From Acinetobacter sp. YWS30-1 (lineage in GTDB: Bacteria > Pseudomonadota > Gammaproteobacteria > Pseudomonadales > Moraxellaceae): a stretch of DNA of 64,000 bases. The notes beneath the pieces were generated by a model, which worked only from the letters and a program-made list of their open reading frames with translations, ran no database searches and was not told where the DNA came from. Positions 36,528 to 46,367 of the stretch are shown piece after piece. Location of the stretch: contig NZ_CP114606.1 in assembly GCF_033558715.1 (NCBI RefSeq), positions 1,798,001 through 1,862,000 of the forward strand, written 5' to 3'. Made by a program: the position numbers and the translations under genes. The stretch's first letter is position 1; every line of letters starts with the position of its first letter.

Positions 36528-36749
36528 TTAAAAATTCAAATCAACCCTACTCAATGAATCTCCTACTGTCTCCATCATCTCTGAAGCGAGTTCTACAATA
36601 TCTATGCTATCAAGGCCTGACATCCAGTCCCATGAGCCCGACTGTGCCTGTTGTTTATATTTTTCCTGCTGCTCAAACTGATCTGCTATTTTTTCCATCT
36701 CCAGCCTTTGTTCTAGCATTTTTTGTTCTGGTGTCTTTATTATTCTCAT
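36528..36749 (-). CDS. Small hypothetical protein (73 aa)
   Basis: 73 residues, not recognised. The first ~40 are charged and helical with a coiled-coil look (MLEQRLEMEKIADQFEQQEK), followed by SWDWMSGLDS and a second short helix, ending VDLNF. AAGGA lies 7 nt before the ATG, a strong ribosome-binding site. No signal peptide or membrane helix. It lies between the repeat and the pyrF terminator, with no partner. Confidence 0.6.
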   Translation of the reverse strand: MRIIKTPEQKMLEQRLEMEKIADQFEQQEKYKQQAQSGSWDWMSGLDSIDIVELASEMMETVGDSLSRVDLNF

Positions 36750-36794
36750 CTGAAATTCCTTTTTATTTTTATACAGCTTTTCTCAATGTATAAA

Positions 36795-36820
36795 AAAAGC
36801 CTTTCATATGAAAGGCTTTT
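36795..36820 (-). terminator. Terminator of pyrF
   Basis: A perfect 26-bp palindrome AAAAGCCTTT-CATATG-AAAGGCTTTT with A and T runs, 16 bp after the pyrF stop. It can act in both directions. Confidence 0.85.
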
Positions 36821-36836
36821 CATCAGGTAACCGGAA

Positions 36837-37517
36837 TTACAATGTTGCCAAAATATCTTTTAGAGTTTGACGAGGGTTTTCCGACTTGGTAATTGGTCGG
36901 CCAATCACCAGATGTGTTGATCCATCCAGCATTGCCTGTTTTGGTGTCACAATACGTTTTTGATCGTCTGCATTTGAACCTTCAGGACGAATCCCAGGAG
37001 TGACCAGTGCAAAGTCTTGTCCAATGGTTTCACGCAGCATTTTCGCTTCTTGTGCGGAACAGACCACCCCATCCAGGCCACTGTCTTTAGTCAGTTGAGC
37101 CAGACGTTTTACATGTTCATTAGGCTCGATATCTAAGCCAATATCTTTCAGGTCTTCACGTCCCATTGAAGTCAGCACAGTTACCGCAATGAGTTGAGTC
37201 TTATAGTTACCTGCTTTTAAACGCTCAACACAGGTCTCCATCATTTTACGACCACCTGAAGCGTGGACATTGACCATCCACACGCCCAAGTCTGCCGCAG
37301 CACATACCGCTTGTGCAGTGGTATTCGGAATATCATGGAACTTCAGATCTAAAAACACGTCAAAACCTTTGTCTTGAAGTGCTTTTACAATGATAGGACC
37401 TTCATGAGTAAATAACTCTTTGCCCACCTTTACTCGACATAAGGCGGGATCGAGCTGCTCTGCAATCGTTAAGGCATCAAATTGACTTTTAGCATCCAGT
37501 GCAACGATGATACTCAT
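36837..37517 (-). CDS. pyrF: Orotidine-5'-phosphate decarboxylase
   Basis: 226 residues from the ATG at 37517, preceded by GAAGGG with 7-nt spacing; an in-frame TTG five codons earlier is less likely. It makes UMP, the last step of de novo pyrimidine synthesis. The substrate Asp is in VALDAK, and the catalytic charge network D-x-K-x-x-D in [12 protein letters not shown] is intact. The phosphate-binding loop VTPGIRPEG and the end [12 protein letters not shown] are also present. A single gene, separated from the lapA-ihfB pair by a terminator. Confidence 0.97.
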   Translation of the reverse strand: MSIIVALDAKSQFDALTIAEQLDPALCRVKVGKELFTHEGPIIVKALQDKGFDVFLDLKFHDIPNTTAQAVCAAADLGVWMVNVHASGGRKMMETCVERLKAGNYKTQLIAVTVLTSMGREDLKDIGLDIEPNEHVKRLAQLTKDSGLDGVVCSAQEAKMLRETIGQDFALVTPGIRPEGSNADDQKRIVTPKQAMLDGSTHLVIGRPITKSENPRQTLKDILATL

Positions 37518-37672
37518 GAGAAGACCCTTCAAATTGACAAAATTAAACCATTATACGGATTAGCCCTATAACAACCAAGAATATTTTCGCAAAAATGATT
37601 TTTTGATTCAAATTAAGTCATTTATTTATATAATTTTTATATATTTTTTCTAAATATAATTTAACAATAAAA

Positions 37673-37704
37673 AAACGCCTTAGAAGCTAAGCTAAAAGGC
37701 GTTT
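37673..37704 (-). terminator. Terminator of the ihfB-lapA transcript
   Basis: AAACGCCTT and AAGGCGTTT form a 9-bp stem around a 14-nt loop, with an A-run on the plus strand giving the U-run. It lies about 60 bp after the lapA stop. Confidence 0.75.
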
Positions 37705-37760
37705 AATCAAAACAGGCGAAGTAAAAAAATCAGTAGATTACTTCGACTTCTCATTTTTGT

Positions 37761-38126
37761 CTAAAGCGGTGCCGACGGCCTGTCATTAGAATTAATATCT
37801 AATACTGTTTTCTCATGTCGTGTATGAGCTGCCGCTTCTGCTGCCATCATCTTGGCAGTATTCAACTGTTCCTTACGCAGATGCTCAATATCTTTACGTA
37901 GCCGTTTAATTTCCCAATTGCTCTGAAAAACACGGAAAACCTGCACACCGAGTAACAAGCCAACCACTATTCCTAAGGAAAGAGTCAAAAGGAGCAATAA
38001 CCCTAAGCGCATTGCAGGAACTTGAGTAAATAACAAGTCTACTGAGACCTCAGTGCCGTTTTGCAATACCAAAGCTAATGAATAGCCAAAGACGAGCAAT
38101 AAAAGAATGACCAGAACGTAACGCAT
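37761..38126 (-). CDS. lapA: LapA-domain membrane protein (DUF1049)
   Basis: About 121 residues from the ATG at 38126; a GTG two codons upstream is an alternative. Two membrane helices (residues about 3-22 and 40-62), the second followed by VFRVFQSNWEIKRLRKDI, a coiled-coil-like cytoplasmic tail. LapA works with LapB to control LPS synthesis through LpxC turnover in E. coli (family knowledge). It follows ihfB by 22 bp, as in other gammaproteobacteria (rpsA-ihfB-lapA). The lapB gene is not next to it. Confidence 0.85.
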   Translation of the reverse strand: MRYVLVILLLLVFGYSLALVLQNGTEVSVDLLFTQVPAMRLGLLLLLTLSLGIVVGLLLGVQVFRVFQSNWEIKRLRKDIEHLRKEQLNTAKMMAAEAAAHTRHEKTVLDINSNDRPSAPL

Positions 38127-38148
38127 GAACACCCCGTAAATATCTTGT

Positions 38149-38454
38149 TTATTTGTTTGCAGATTCGTTTACTGCATCACGAAGTGCTTTACCTGGCTTA
38201 AAGTGTGGAACAGCTTTTGCTGCAACTTCAACAGATTTACCTGTTTTAGGATTACGACCCACGCGAGGCTCACGATGATGCAATGCAAAGCTGCCAAACC
38301 CGCGAATCTCAATACGGTTATCAGATGATAAAGCTTCAATCATTTGATCAATCATAATTTTAACTGCTTCTTCCACTAAAGGTTCAGCCAAATGCGGATT
38401 CTTTAGCGCGATGCGCTCTATTAAGTCAGACTTATTAAGTGCTTCAGTAGTCAT
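38149..38454 (-). CDS. ihfB: Integration host factor subunit beta
   Basis: 101 residues. It is a DNA-bending protein that pairs with IhfA. The family arm region [20 protein letters not shown] and the C-terminal helix [14 protein letters not shown] are complete. It bends DNA at specific sites to assist transcription and recombination. It sits downstream of rpsA, but a strong hairpin separates them. It precedes lapA by 22 bp in the same direction. Confidence 0.96.
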   Translation of the reverse strand: MTTEALNKSDLIERIALKNPHLAEPLVEEAVKIMIDQMIEALSSDNRIEIRGFGSFALHHREPRVGRNPKTGKSVEVAAKAVPHFKPGKALRDAVNESANK

Positions 38455-38519
38455 CTGCGACCTCTTTAATTATCAAGCTACTCGGGATCTATTTTCCGAT
38501 AATAACCTGTTTAAATACA

Positions 38520-38557
38520 AAACGGTAGCGCAATAATTAAATACTACGCTACCGTTT
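38520..38557 (-). terminator. Hairpin between rpsA and ihfB
   Basis: An 11-bp stem AAACGGTAGCG/CGCTACCGTTT around a 16-nt AT-rich loop, followed on the minus strand by TTTGTATTT. Probably terminates or attenuates the rpsA transcript before ihfB. Confidence 0.7.
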
Positions 38558-38618
38558 ACAGTATTTGTGTAAAAAGTATTACTTAACTTACATTAACAAT
38601 ACAATTCACCATCTACTC

Positions 38619-40295
38619 TTAGTGATTCATTTGCGCTTTGATCAAGTCACCAATAGTTTTAGGACCATTGTCTTGACCAGCAGCAGCTGTTTTCAGATTC
38701 GCAACAGCTTCTTTCTCTTCAGCTTCGTCTTTCGCTTTGATAGACAAGTTGATAGAGCGAGATTTACGATCTACATTGATGATCTTAGCTTCAACTTCTT
38801 GACCAACTTCAAGGAATTTAGTCGCATCTTCAACACGGTCGCGGTTGATTTCAGATGCTTTAAGAGTTGCTTCAACTTCATCAGCTAACTTAACAGTAGC
38901 GCCTTTAGCGTCAACTGCAGTTACAGTACCTTTAACAAGCGCACCGCGTTCGTTAGCAGCTAAGAAATCGTTGAACGGATCGCTATTCAATTGTTTGATA
39001 CCAAGGCTGATACGGTTGCCTTCAGCATCTACAGACAGGATAACTGCTTCAACAGTGTCACCTTTCTTGTAACGACGGATCGCTTCTTCGCCTTGTTCGT
39101 TCCAAGAGATGTCAGACAAGTGAACTAGACCATCGATACCGCCTGGTAGACCGATGAAGATACCGAAGTCAGTGATTGACTTGATAGTACCTGAAACTTT
39201 TTCACCTTTGTCGTGGTTCTTAGCAAACTCTTCCCATGGGTTAGCACGAGTTTGTTTAATACCAAGAGAAATACGACGACGCTCTTCGTCTACTTCAAGA
39301 ACCATAACATCAACTTCGTCACCGATCTGAACTACTTTAGATGGGTGGATGTTTTTGTTAGTGTGGTCCATTTCTGAAACGTGTACTAAGCCTTCAACGC
39401 CTTCAGCGATTTCTGCGAAACAGCCGTAGTCAGTCAGGTTAGTTACGCGAGCTTTAACGATAGAACCTTTAGGGTAACGGCTCATAATCGCTAACCATGG
39501 ATCTTCGCCTAATTGTTTAAGGCCTAAAGATACGCGGTTACGTTCGCGGTCGAATTTAAGTACTTTAACAGTAACTTCTTGACCCACTTCAACAACTTCT
39601 GATGGGTGCTTGATACGTTTCCAAGCCATATCAGTGATGTGAAGAAGACCGTCGATACCGCCAAGGTCAACGAATGCACCGTAGTCAGTAAGGTTTTTAA
39701 TAGTACCAGTAACTGTTTGACCTTCTTCAAGCTGAGCAAGAAGCGCTTCACGGTCAGCTGAAGATTCAGCTTCCATAACAGCACGACGTGAAACAACAAC
39801 GTTGTTACGTTTAGCGTCAAGTTTGATTACTTTGAATTCTAACTCTTTACCTTCCAAGTGAGTAGTATCACGGATAGGACGAGTATCAACTAAAGAACCT
39901 GGAAGGAACGCACGAACTGGACCGATGTCAACAGTGAAACCGCCTTTAACTTTACCAGAGATAACACCAGTAACGATTTCGCCGTCTTCAAAGATTTTTT
40001 CAAGTTTAGTCCAAGTCTCAGCGCGTTTAGCTTTTTCGCGAGAAAGAACTGTTTGACCCATACCGTTGTCAAGTGCTTCAACAACTACGTCTACAGTGTC
40101 GCCAACTTGAACTTCAAGTTCGCGCTGTTCATTTAAGAACTCAGCACGGTCAACAACGCCTTCAGATTTAAGGCCAGTGTCAACAGTTACCCAATCAGAG
40201 TCGATGCTTACTACAACGCCTTGGATGACTGCACCCTTTTCAACGTTGAGGTTTAATTCGCTTTCTTCAAAGAGGGCTGCAAAAGATTCGGTCAT
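38619..40295 (-). CDS. rpsA: 30S ribosomal protein S1
   Basis: 558 residues, six S1 RNA-binding repeats as in E. coli. Repeats three to six are easy to see by lines such as [40 protein letters not shown] and [20 protein letters not shown]. It brings mRNA to the ribosome and is essential. Codon use is strongly biased (very regular third positions), as expected for a highly expressed gene. It follows cmk by 110 bp, the conserved cmk-rpsA order. S1 commonly represses its own translation. Confidence 0.98.
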   Translation of the reverse strand: MTESFAALFEESELNLNVEKGAVIQGVVVSIDSDWVTVDTGLKSEGVVDRAEFLNEQRELEVQVGDTVDVVVEALDNGMGQTVLSREKAKRAETWTKLEKIFEDGEIVTGVISGKVKGGFTVDIGPVRAFLPGSLVDTRPIRDTTHLEGKELEFKVIKLDAKRNNVVVSRRAVMEAESSADREALLAQLEEGQTVTGTIKNLTDYGAFVDLGGIDGLLHITDMAWKRIKHPSEVVEVGQEVTVKVLKFDRERNRVSLGLKQLGEDPWLAIMSRYPKGSIVKARVTNLTDYGCFAEIAEGVEGLVHVSEMDHTNKNIHPSKVVQIGDEVDVMVLEVDEERRRISLGIKQTRANPWEEFAKNHDKGEKVSGTIKSITDFGIFIGLPGGIDGLVHLSDISWNEQGEEAIRRYKKGDTVEAVILSVDAEGNRISLGIKQLNSDPFNDFLAANERGALVKGTVTAVDAKGATVKLADEVEATLKASEINRDRVEDATKFLEVGQEVEAKIINVDRKSRSINLSIKAKDEAEEKEAVANLKTAAAGQDNGPKTIGDLIKAQMNH

Positions 40296-40405
40296 GATAT
40301 ATCCGATAAAGTCAGCGGTCTTGGATCAGACAAGGCCGGTTTAATTAAGCATCTACATAGTCCATATAAAACTGATCAAGCTATGCGTCTGCTGAAATAA
40401 TAGGG

Positions 40406-41089
40406 TTATTGAGCTAATTGCTGATCCACATATGTGGTCATCAGCTTGAATACTTCATCGATATTCAGATCTGAACTGTCGATGATGTACGCATCAGCAG
40501 CAGGTTTGAGCGGAGCAACAGTGCGTTCCATATCTCGTTTATCCCGCGCTTCGATATTAGCTAAAATGTCGTTTATTTTAACATCCAGCCCCATACCCTG
40601 CAACTGCTTTACACGTCTTTGCGCACGGGATTCAGCCGAAGCTGTCAAATAAATCTTGGCTTGTGCATCTGGGAAGATACTGGTCGCCATATCGCGGCCA
40701 TCTGCCACTAGACCAGGAGCTTGAGCAAAAGCATGTTGACGGGCCACCAGAGCAGTTCTAAGTTCAGGAATTGCAGCAACTTTTGAAGCATACTCACCGA
40801 CCCGTTCGGTACGGATAGTTTGGGAGACATCTTCACCATTCAGCCATACCTGAACACCTGATTCAGTGCTGACAAATTGGATATCCAAATTTGTTGCAAT
40901 TTGTACGCATTCAGCCAGTTTAGTATCCAGTTCATCGAGTAAATTATGGTGATGCAATGACAGTCCTAATAAACGATACAAAGCCCCTGAATCCAGTAAA
41001 TGAAACTGGTAATGTGCTGCCAGTTTTGCAGCCAGTGTGCCTTTGCCAGATCCGCTTGGACCATCAATGGTAATAATTTGAACTGTCAT
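40406..41089 (-). CDS. cmk: Cytidylate kinase
   Basis: 227 residues. The P-loop GPSGSGKGT is at residues 10-18, with the CMP-binding segment [15 protein letters not shown] and the LID region [10 protein letters not shown]. It phosphorylates CMP and dCMP for nucleotide recycling. It lies just upstream of rpsA and 14 bp downstream of the SRPBCC gene in the same direction. Confidence 0.97.
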   Translation of the reverse strand: MTVQIITIDGPSGSGKGTLAAKLAAHYQFHLLDSGALYRLLGLSLHHHNLLDELDTKLAECVQIATNLDIQFVSTESGVQVWLNGEDVSQTIRTERVGEYASKVAAIPELRTALVARQHAFAQAPGLVADGRDMATSIFPDAQAKIYLTASAESRAQRRVKQLQGMGLDVKINDILANIEARDKRDMERTVAPLKPAADAYIIDSSDLNIDEVFKLMTTYVDQQLAQ

Positions 41090-41103
41090 TACTTTCCCGT
41101 TAT

Positions 41104-41538
41104 TTATACAGATTTTGCAAGTTTTGCGAGGCCTAGTTTAATCCCTGTTTTAAGCTGTGCAAGAATTAATTTACTGACAAATGGAAGACGTGCCTGCAAT
41201 TCTATCGTATAAGTCACCAGACTTTTGTTATCGTCCAATGCTTCAAACTCAATAATACCCAAATGATGTTTAATCAAAGGATTCTTTACGATCTTGTATT
41301 CAATACGGGAGTTCGGCTCTAGCAAGGTAATTTGCTCTTTTAGCGGCTTGACTGGACCTAAACCCATGCTACGCACAGAACCCACACCATCTGGGCGCTC
41401 AGGGTCTGCCGAATCCTTAATCCGTTCCACCTGCATTGGTGCAAAAGCCACGTTATAAGCATCGTGTTTAGACAGCAATTCAAAAACCTTATCAATCGCT
41501 GCTGGGAATTCTTTTTTTACCTGAATCGCATTTTTCAT
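41104..41538 (-). CDS. SRPBCC (polyketide cyclase/START-like) family protein
   Basis: 144 residues, single SRPBCC domain. It starts [22 protein letters not shown] and has the pattern [12 protein letters not shown] followed by beta-strands, the ligand-cavity fold of Bet v1-like proteins. These bind hydrophobic ligands; the ligand here is unknown. It is 14 bp upstream of cmk and may share its transcript. Confidence 0.83.
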   Translation of the reverse strand: MKNAIQVKKEFPAAIDKVFELLSKHDAYNVAFAPMQVERIKDSADPERPDGVGSVRSMGLGPVKPLKEQITLLEPNSRIEYKIVKNPLIKHHLGIIEFEALDDNKSLVTYTIELQARLPFVSKLILAQLKTGIKLGLAKLAKSV

Positions 41539-41600
41539 TTTTCTTTTTCCTGAAAATAAATGATTTTAAAGTGAGCAAAGTTTAACGAATTAGATTCGAT

Positions 41601-42116
41601 TTATTTATGAGCATTCAGTAATTTTTCTTGCAATTTCAGCTGGCGTTTCTGTTCACGGCGTAACTTGAAAAATGCACTCAACTGCTCAGCACATTGCTGC
41701 TGCATACAGCCCGAGTCAAATGGAAATACATGATTATAGTAACCAGTCTCAAAAAGCTTGCGTGCACTCACCAAAGAACCTGCTTTGGGCTCAGTTGTAC
41801 CAAAGACGACCCGTGAAATACGCGAATGCACCAGTGCACCCACACACATGGTGCACGGTTCCAGAGTTACATAGAGGACAGCATCTTCAGGCAGGCGGTA
41901 GTTTTTCAGGTTCTGACAGGCTTCACGTAATGCTACGATTTCAGCATGGGCAGTCGGATCATTTAAAGAAATAGGCGCATTGTAGCCACGGCCAATGACC
42001 TGATTTTGGCTGACAATCACGGCACCCACAGGAATTTCACCCTGCTCAGCAGCAAGTGCAGCCTGCTCATAAGCAAGCTGCATCCAATATTCATCGGTAA
42101 ATTGTGTTTCGGACAT
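41601..42116 (-). CDS. tadA: tRNA-specific adenosine deaminase
   Basis: 171 residues. The zinc site is H57-x-E59 (HAEI) with C88 and C91 in EPCTMC, the deaminase signature. It converts A34 to inosine in tRNA-Arg(ACG) and is essential in most bacteria. The ATG is 6 bp after the stop of the enoyl-CoA hydratase-family gene, so the genes are likely co-transcribed (ung, hydrolase, tadA). Confidence 0.95.
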   Translation of the reverse strand: MSETQFTDEYWMQLAYEQAALAAEQGEIPVGAVIVSQNQVIGRGYNAPISLNDPTAHAEIVALREACQNLKNYRLPEDAVLYVTLEPCTMCVGALVHSRISRVVFGTTEPKAGSLVSARKLFETGYYNHVFPFDSGCMQQQCAEQLSAFFKLRREQKRQLKLQEKLLNAHK

Positions 42117-42122
42117 TCAGAC

Positions 42123-43244
42123 TTAAATCACACCATAGTGTTTGAGTAGCTCATTCCAGCTTTCAATAGTGGTTATCGGTGGATTCTGAGACAGAATGCC
42201 TTTCAGGCTTAACTCACTGCCTTTTTGCCATTCTGGAGACAGATCTTTATCAACCAGACGTGCACGTACGCCTTCCACAAAATCAGGATGACGGATTTTC
42301 CAGTCTGAAATCTGGGTTTCCAGTTCAAAAATTTCATTCCAGGAATGAACCTGTTTACCCCATTGCCATAATAACCAGCTTAAAGCTGCGGTTGCAGGAG
42401 AACCTTTTTGCAGGTTTTCACTGGCCTGACGCAACCAGTCACTGCGCGCATCACTTAAACCAATAATCGATTCATAATCGTGCTCGAAGTTTACGCCACG
42501 ACATACACTATGGATTACATCTAGTGAGTTTTGCAGAGGACCCGGGCCTACCGGACGATGCATACTATTCAAGGTGTCATCAATCGCACGGAAATCGCCA
42601 GCTGGATAATGTTCCCAGTCTATATTTATGACTTTATCCAAAACTGAAGCACGCTGTGCATCACAGATATGGGTTGCCCAGCCAATGCCGTAAGCACCGG
42701 CAGCAGTCATGATGGAACCCGTTAAACCAGTAAATAGTCCAATCGCTCCACGGTCTGCCAGAAATCGGGTTGCACCCACATCTGGATATAAACCGATATT
42801 AATCTCAGGCATCGCCAGACGCGAATACGGCGTCACCAAACGGAATGGAGCCGCCATAAACAGGCCTAAACCGCCACCCATGACATAACCTTCCCCCCAG
42901 ACCAATACCGGCTTGGCATAGTTATGCAGCAATAAATCTAGCGCATATTCCTGTTCAAAAAACTTATTGGCCGTTGCCACTTCATCATTAATTACCAACT
43001 GACGCAGCTTACGCACATCGCCACCAGCACAAAATGCTTTAGGCGTAGTTGAATCTAACCAGATCGCTTTTACGCTGTCATCTGTATGAAAGTCCTGAAA
43101 AACTTCCAGCAGTGCAGAAACCAGAGATTCATCTAAAGCGTGTAATGATTTTGGACGATTCAGGCGTACAATGCGCCAGCCATTGTTGGCTTGTTCAACA
43201 ATCAGGTCCGGATGGTAAGGTTTAGTTACAGGAGAATAAGTCAT
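42123..43244 (-). CDS. Enoyl-CoA hydratase/isomerase family, 3-hydroxyisobutyryl-CoA hydrolase-like
   Basis: 373 residues from the ATG at 43244, which overlaps the ung stop by 4 bp (ATGA). The crotonase fold is shown by [10 protein letters not shown], the oxyanion loop [14 protein letters not shown] and the segment [18 protein letters not shown], which is typical of 3-hydroxyisobutyryl-CoA hydrolase (valine breakdown) rather than of a hydratase. It acts in the cytoplasm. The substrate assignment is by similarity; other valine genes are not nearby. Confidence 0.88.
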   Translation of the reverse strand: MTYSPVTKPYHPDLIVEQANNGWRIVRLNRPKSLHALDESLVSALLEVFQDFHTDDSVKAIWLDSTTPKAFCAGGDVRKLRQLVINDEVATANKFFEQEYALDLLLHNYAKPVLVWGEGYVMGGGLGLFMAAPFRLVTPYSRLAMPEINIGLYPDVGATRFLADRGAIGLFTGLTGSIMTAAGAYGIGWATHICDAQRASVLDKVINIDWEHYPAGDFRAIDDTLNSMHRPVGPGPLQNSLDVIHSVCRGVNFEHDYESIIGLSDARSDWLRQASENLQKGSPATAALSWLLWQWGKQVHSWNEIFELETQISDWKIRHPDFVEGVRARLVDKDLSPEWQKGSELSLKGILSQNPPITTIESWNELLKHYGVI

Positions 43245-43954
43245 GCGTCCAGCTGCCAATCTATAGGCTCAATGCCATGTTGTTTGAGATAATTATTCGT
43301 TTTCGAAAAAACTTTACAACCAAAAAAACCACCCCGGTTTGCTGACAAAGGCGAAGGATGTGCTGCCTTTAAGACCAGGTGTTTATTTTGATCAATGCGC
43401 TGTCCTTTACGCTGCGCGTATGCGCCCCAAAGAATAAAAACGATATGTTCACGTTGTTCATTCAATACATCAATGACGTGATCTGTGAATTCTTCCCAAC
43501 CACGTTTCTGATGTGAAGTTGGCTGTGCTGCCTCTACGGTCAGTACAGCGTTGAGCAGAAGTACACCCTGTTCCGCCCAATGAGTTAAATCACCATGTTT
43601 AGGGATTTTTACGCCTAAATCATTATGTAACTCATGAAAAATATTACGTAAAGATGGAGGTAATGCAACCCCTTTTTGCACCGAGAAGCTTAAACCATGC
43701 GCCTGATTCGGACCATGATAAGGATCCTGACCAATAATCACCACTTTAACCCGGTCTAATGGCGTCGTATTCAAAGCATTAAAAATCAGGTGATTCGGTG
43801 GATAAATCACCTTGTCTGCTTTTTTTTCTTCAATTAAAAACGTTTTTAACGCATCCATTTTTGGACTCAATAAAAACTCACTGAGTCCATATTTCCAGCT
43901 GTCATCTAACTGAACTTTATTCAGTTTCGCAATTTGCTGTTCATTTAAAGACAT
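43241..43954 (-). CDS. ung: Uracil-DNA glycosylase
   Basis: 237 residues. The catalytic motif GQDPYHG is at 75-81 with Asp77, and the DNA-intercalation loop [15 protein letters not shown] is intact; [10 protein letters not shown] is the third family motif. It removes uracil from DNA at the start of base excision repair. Its stop overlaps the next gene by 4 bp, so the two are translationally coupled. Confidence 0.97.
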   Translation of the reverse strand: MSLNEQQIAKLNKVQLDDSWKYGLSEFLLSPKMDALKTFLIEEKKADKVIYPPNHLIFNALNTTPLDRVKVVIIGQDPYHGPNQAHGLSFSVQKGVALPPSLRNIFHELHNDLGVKIPKHGDLTHWAEQGVLLLNAVLTVEAAQPTSHQKRGWEEFTDHVIDVLNEQREHIVFILWGAYAQRKGQRIDQNKHLVLKAAHPSPLSANRGGFFGCKVFSKTNNYLKQHGIEPIDWQLDA

Positions 43955-43999
43955 GCTTCAATCCTAAATCTATGTCAGTCTGCGTTTATATTCGAATTT

Positions 44000-44596
44000 T
44001 TAAGGCTGGACTTGCAGATCCACAGCCGGATTATGAAATGGAAGACCCTGTTTCAGTTTCGCAAACATCTCTGGATCTGTCCACTCTGCCCGCACCTGCT
44101 CCGAGAATTCAATCTGTTCCAGGCTAAGTGGACCCATCTGTTCATTCTGGATATCTTCCAAGAAGCTTTGCGCATAGCCGGTATCAGTTTCATGAACAAT
44201 CACAGAATAAACTTCAACATCCCCTTCACCATTCTGAGTAATGGTGGATGCCAATACCTGCTGAGCCAAGAAGAAGAAAATACGTGAAAACTGTTCTGCA
44301 GACGGTGAAACCGGCAAAGATACCCAGCGTGCACTAAAGTTTTTACATGCCTGAATATATTCAGGATCATCTTTTTGCCAGAAGCAGATTGCATGGTCAA
44401 AAGAATCAAAGAAATCCTTAATCACCCCTTTGAGCAGACCAAAATCATATACCATCTGGCCATGATCCAACTTCGACGCTTTCAGCAATAACTCAACTTT
44501 ATAACTGTGACCATGGATCGAACGTTTACAGCGATCCGAGGTGCAGTTACGCACAATATGAGCATTTTCAAACTTAAATAACTTACGAATTAACAT
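44000..44596 (-). CDS. queD: 6-carboxytetrahydropterin synthase-like (QueD/PTPS family)
   Basis: 198 residues from the ATG at 44596, longer than the ~120-residue E. coli QueD. The zinc His residues are visible in FENAHIVRN and IHGHSYKVE, the catalytic segment in DFGLLKGVIKDFFDSFDHA and the Glu in VHETDTGYA. It would turn dihydroneopterin triphosphate to carboxytetrahydropterin for queuosine synthesis. The extra length is mostly in the middle and C-terminus. The 141-bp upstream spacer has no recognisable element. Confidence 0.88.
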   Translation of the reverse strand: MLIRKLFKFENAHIVRNCTSDRCKRSIHGHSYKVELLLKASKLDHGQMVYDFGLLKGVIKDFFDSFDHAICFWQKDDPEYIQACKNFSARWVSLPVSPSAEQFSRIFFFLAQQVLASTITQNGEGDVEVYSVIVHETDTGYAQSFLEDIQNEQMGPLSLEQIEFSEQVRAEWTDPEMFAKLKQGLPFHNPAVDLQVQP

Positions 44597-44754
44597 ATGC
44601 CGTAATGTCGTCAAAAAATAGGTGAATTAATTTCAATTATAAAGCAAAAGTAAACCTATGAGGATTAATTTTGCAGTTCATCATGATAGGGAAAAGGGAT
44701 TAAGGCTACGCGAATCAAATTCAAGAAATGAGAGCATTCTAAAATGGTGATATT

Positions 44755-45726
44755 TTAAAAAGGCGCCATGCTTCGATAGGCAATATAAACTTTCTTGTCC
44801 TGCCGCACCAGATCACTACTAAACTGACGTTTACGCTCACTCAGCATCACTTCAATACGTGCTTTAAAGTGATTGGATTGCACTCCAAGCAGGTTATTAA
44901 ACAGGTTGTGTTTGGCTGCATCCACCTGAGCAAATGGTTCTAGTGTCCAGAGATCAGCCACATTGGAAAAATATTCCAGATTTGCCTGACGGCGATCCAG
45001 CAATTGCTGCACGGCATTCACATCCAGCTTTTCATCCATGCTCGCCAAAAGAAATGCAGATGCGGTATTAATATTGACCGTAGTATCTACTACAGGCGCA
45101 GTACTTAGATAAGGTGCAATTAGTTTGTACTTGTTTTCTTCAAAGCCTCGTACCAGTTTCAGCTCTTCAACGCTATGAAATTTGGCATTCGGAGGTAGAG
45201 AACCATTCGGCAAGCCCTGATAATAATTGGATTCTGCGCCCATTGGTCCACTTGGCATTTCATCTTCATCCTGCCAGTCGATCACGGCTTCACTCAACTG
45301 CTCTGGCAATCCAGCACGTTTTAATATCAGCTCAAACCAGGCTTTAGCATTTTCATTCACCGTGCCTTCTGCTGTAATCAGGCTATTTAAATTAAACTTA
45401 CCCGACTCATCTTGCAGTATTCCCGAGACATAACCATCTTCAACCGGAAAAGCCGGCATCGGCTGCGCCCAGGTTTCATTTAAATGATCAACTTCTGCTG
45501 CATTCTCTGCGTCATCGACCAGCAATTCAGAAAAAAACGCTTCAGCACTTTTGGCATACATCAAAGACTGGTTTTGTCGCATTAAATAAGCGGTACTTTC
45601 AACAGTTGCAGCCTGACGTTTAGCAATAGCCGCAGCCAAAATAGTTGCAAGCGCCACCATCACTAGAATGGTAATCAGAGCAATCCCCCTCTGCTGTTTG
45701 ATCATCATTGCTTTGTTCATCTGCAT
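44755..45726 (-). CDS. gspK: Type II secretion minor pseudopilin GspK
   Basis: 323 residues. The N-terminus QRGIALITILVMVALATILA is a class III signal plus the first pseudopilin helix; the usual Glu5 is absent, as expected for GspK, which caps the pseudopilus tip. The large C-terminal part contains WQDEDEMPSGPMGAE and two SAM-like helical regions. It ends the gspH-I-J-K run; spacing to gspJ is 14 bp. ATG at 45726 or 45720 are both possible starts. Confidence 0.93.
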   Translation of the reverse strand: MQMNKAMMIKQQRGIALITILVMVALATILAAAIAKRQAATVESTAYLMRQNQSLMYAKSAEAFFSELLVDDAENAAEVDHLNETWAQPMPAFPVEDGYVSGILQDESGKFNLNSLITAEGTVNENAKAWFELILKRAGLPEQLSEAVIDWQDEDEMPSGPMGAESNYYQGLPNGSLPPNAKFHSVEELKLVRGFEENKYKLIAPYLSTAPVVDTTVNINTASAFLLASMDEKLDVNAVQQLLDRRQANLEYFSNVADLWTLEPFAQVDAAKHNLFNNLLGVQSNHFKARIEVMLSERKRQFSSDLVRQDKKVYIAYRSMAPF

Positions 45727-45740
45727 TTTATTATTCTTTG

Positions 45741-46367
45741 TCAGGTTAACTTTTGGGTTTCAAGCAGGAAATCTGTATTCAATAAACTGAAAATCCACTC
45801 ATAACTGACCCCATTAACCATTAAGTTAATTTTAATGCCTTTGGGTAAACGCTGTTTTTGCTCAATCTGATTTAAATCAAAAGATGAGTCTGGCCATTGG
45901 GTCATTTCATTTGGATTAAGTACTACGATCTGAAACTGCTCAACATCGGACAACAACACACTGGATTCAGGTTGATCACGCCCGGTCTGGTTTAAATTCC
46001 GGTATTTCAGGCGATAGAGTTTTTGTTCATCTGCCCGGTACTGATATTCAACCCGTTCATCTGGAGAAATCCCCTCTTCCAGAGGATCGGTGACTCCAGT
46101 CTTACTAAAGTTAAAACGTCCGTTTTGCAAAACCAGTGCCGGCTGAATATCACCATTAATATTGGCCGTTAAAGGCACCGCCTGCACCGTATCACGCAAG
46201 ATCTGCTGATAAGTATCTTGCAACTGACTTAAGCGCTGTTCATGCACTGCATTACGGTCTTTGGTTTGTACAATATAATCAAATACTTTCCAGCCTAGAG
46301 CAGAGAGTACGGCGAAAATAGCAATAGCAACCAGTAGTTCGACCAACGTAAATCCCTTAGACTTCAT
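45741..46367 (-). CDS. gspJ: Type II secretion minor pseudopilin GspJ
   Basis: 208 residues. The prepilin motif MKSKGFTLVELLVAIAIFAVL is short and complete (cleavage after Gly5), followed by a beta-rich pseudopilin domain. GspJ, GspI and GspK form the tip of the pseudopilus. The start overlaps the gspI stop by 4 bp (ATGA), so translation is coupled. Confidence 0.93.
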   Translation of the reverse strand: MKSKGFTLVELLVAIAIFAVLSALGWKVFDYIVQTKDRNAVHEQRLSQLQDTYQQILRDTVQAVPLTANINGDIQPALVLQNGRFNFSKTGVTDPLEEGISPDERVEYQYRADEQKLYRLKYRNLNQTGRDQPESSVLLSDVEQFQIVVLNPNEMTQWPDSSFDLNQIEQKQRLPKGIKINLMVNGVSYEWIFSLLNTDFLLETQKLT

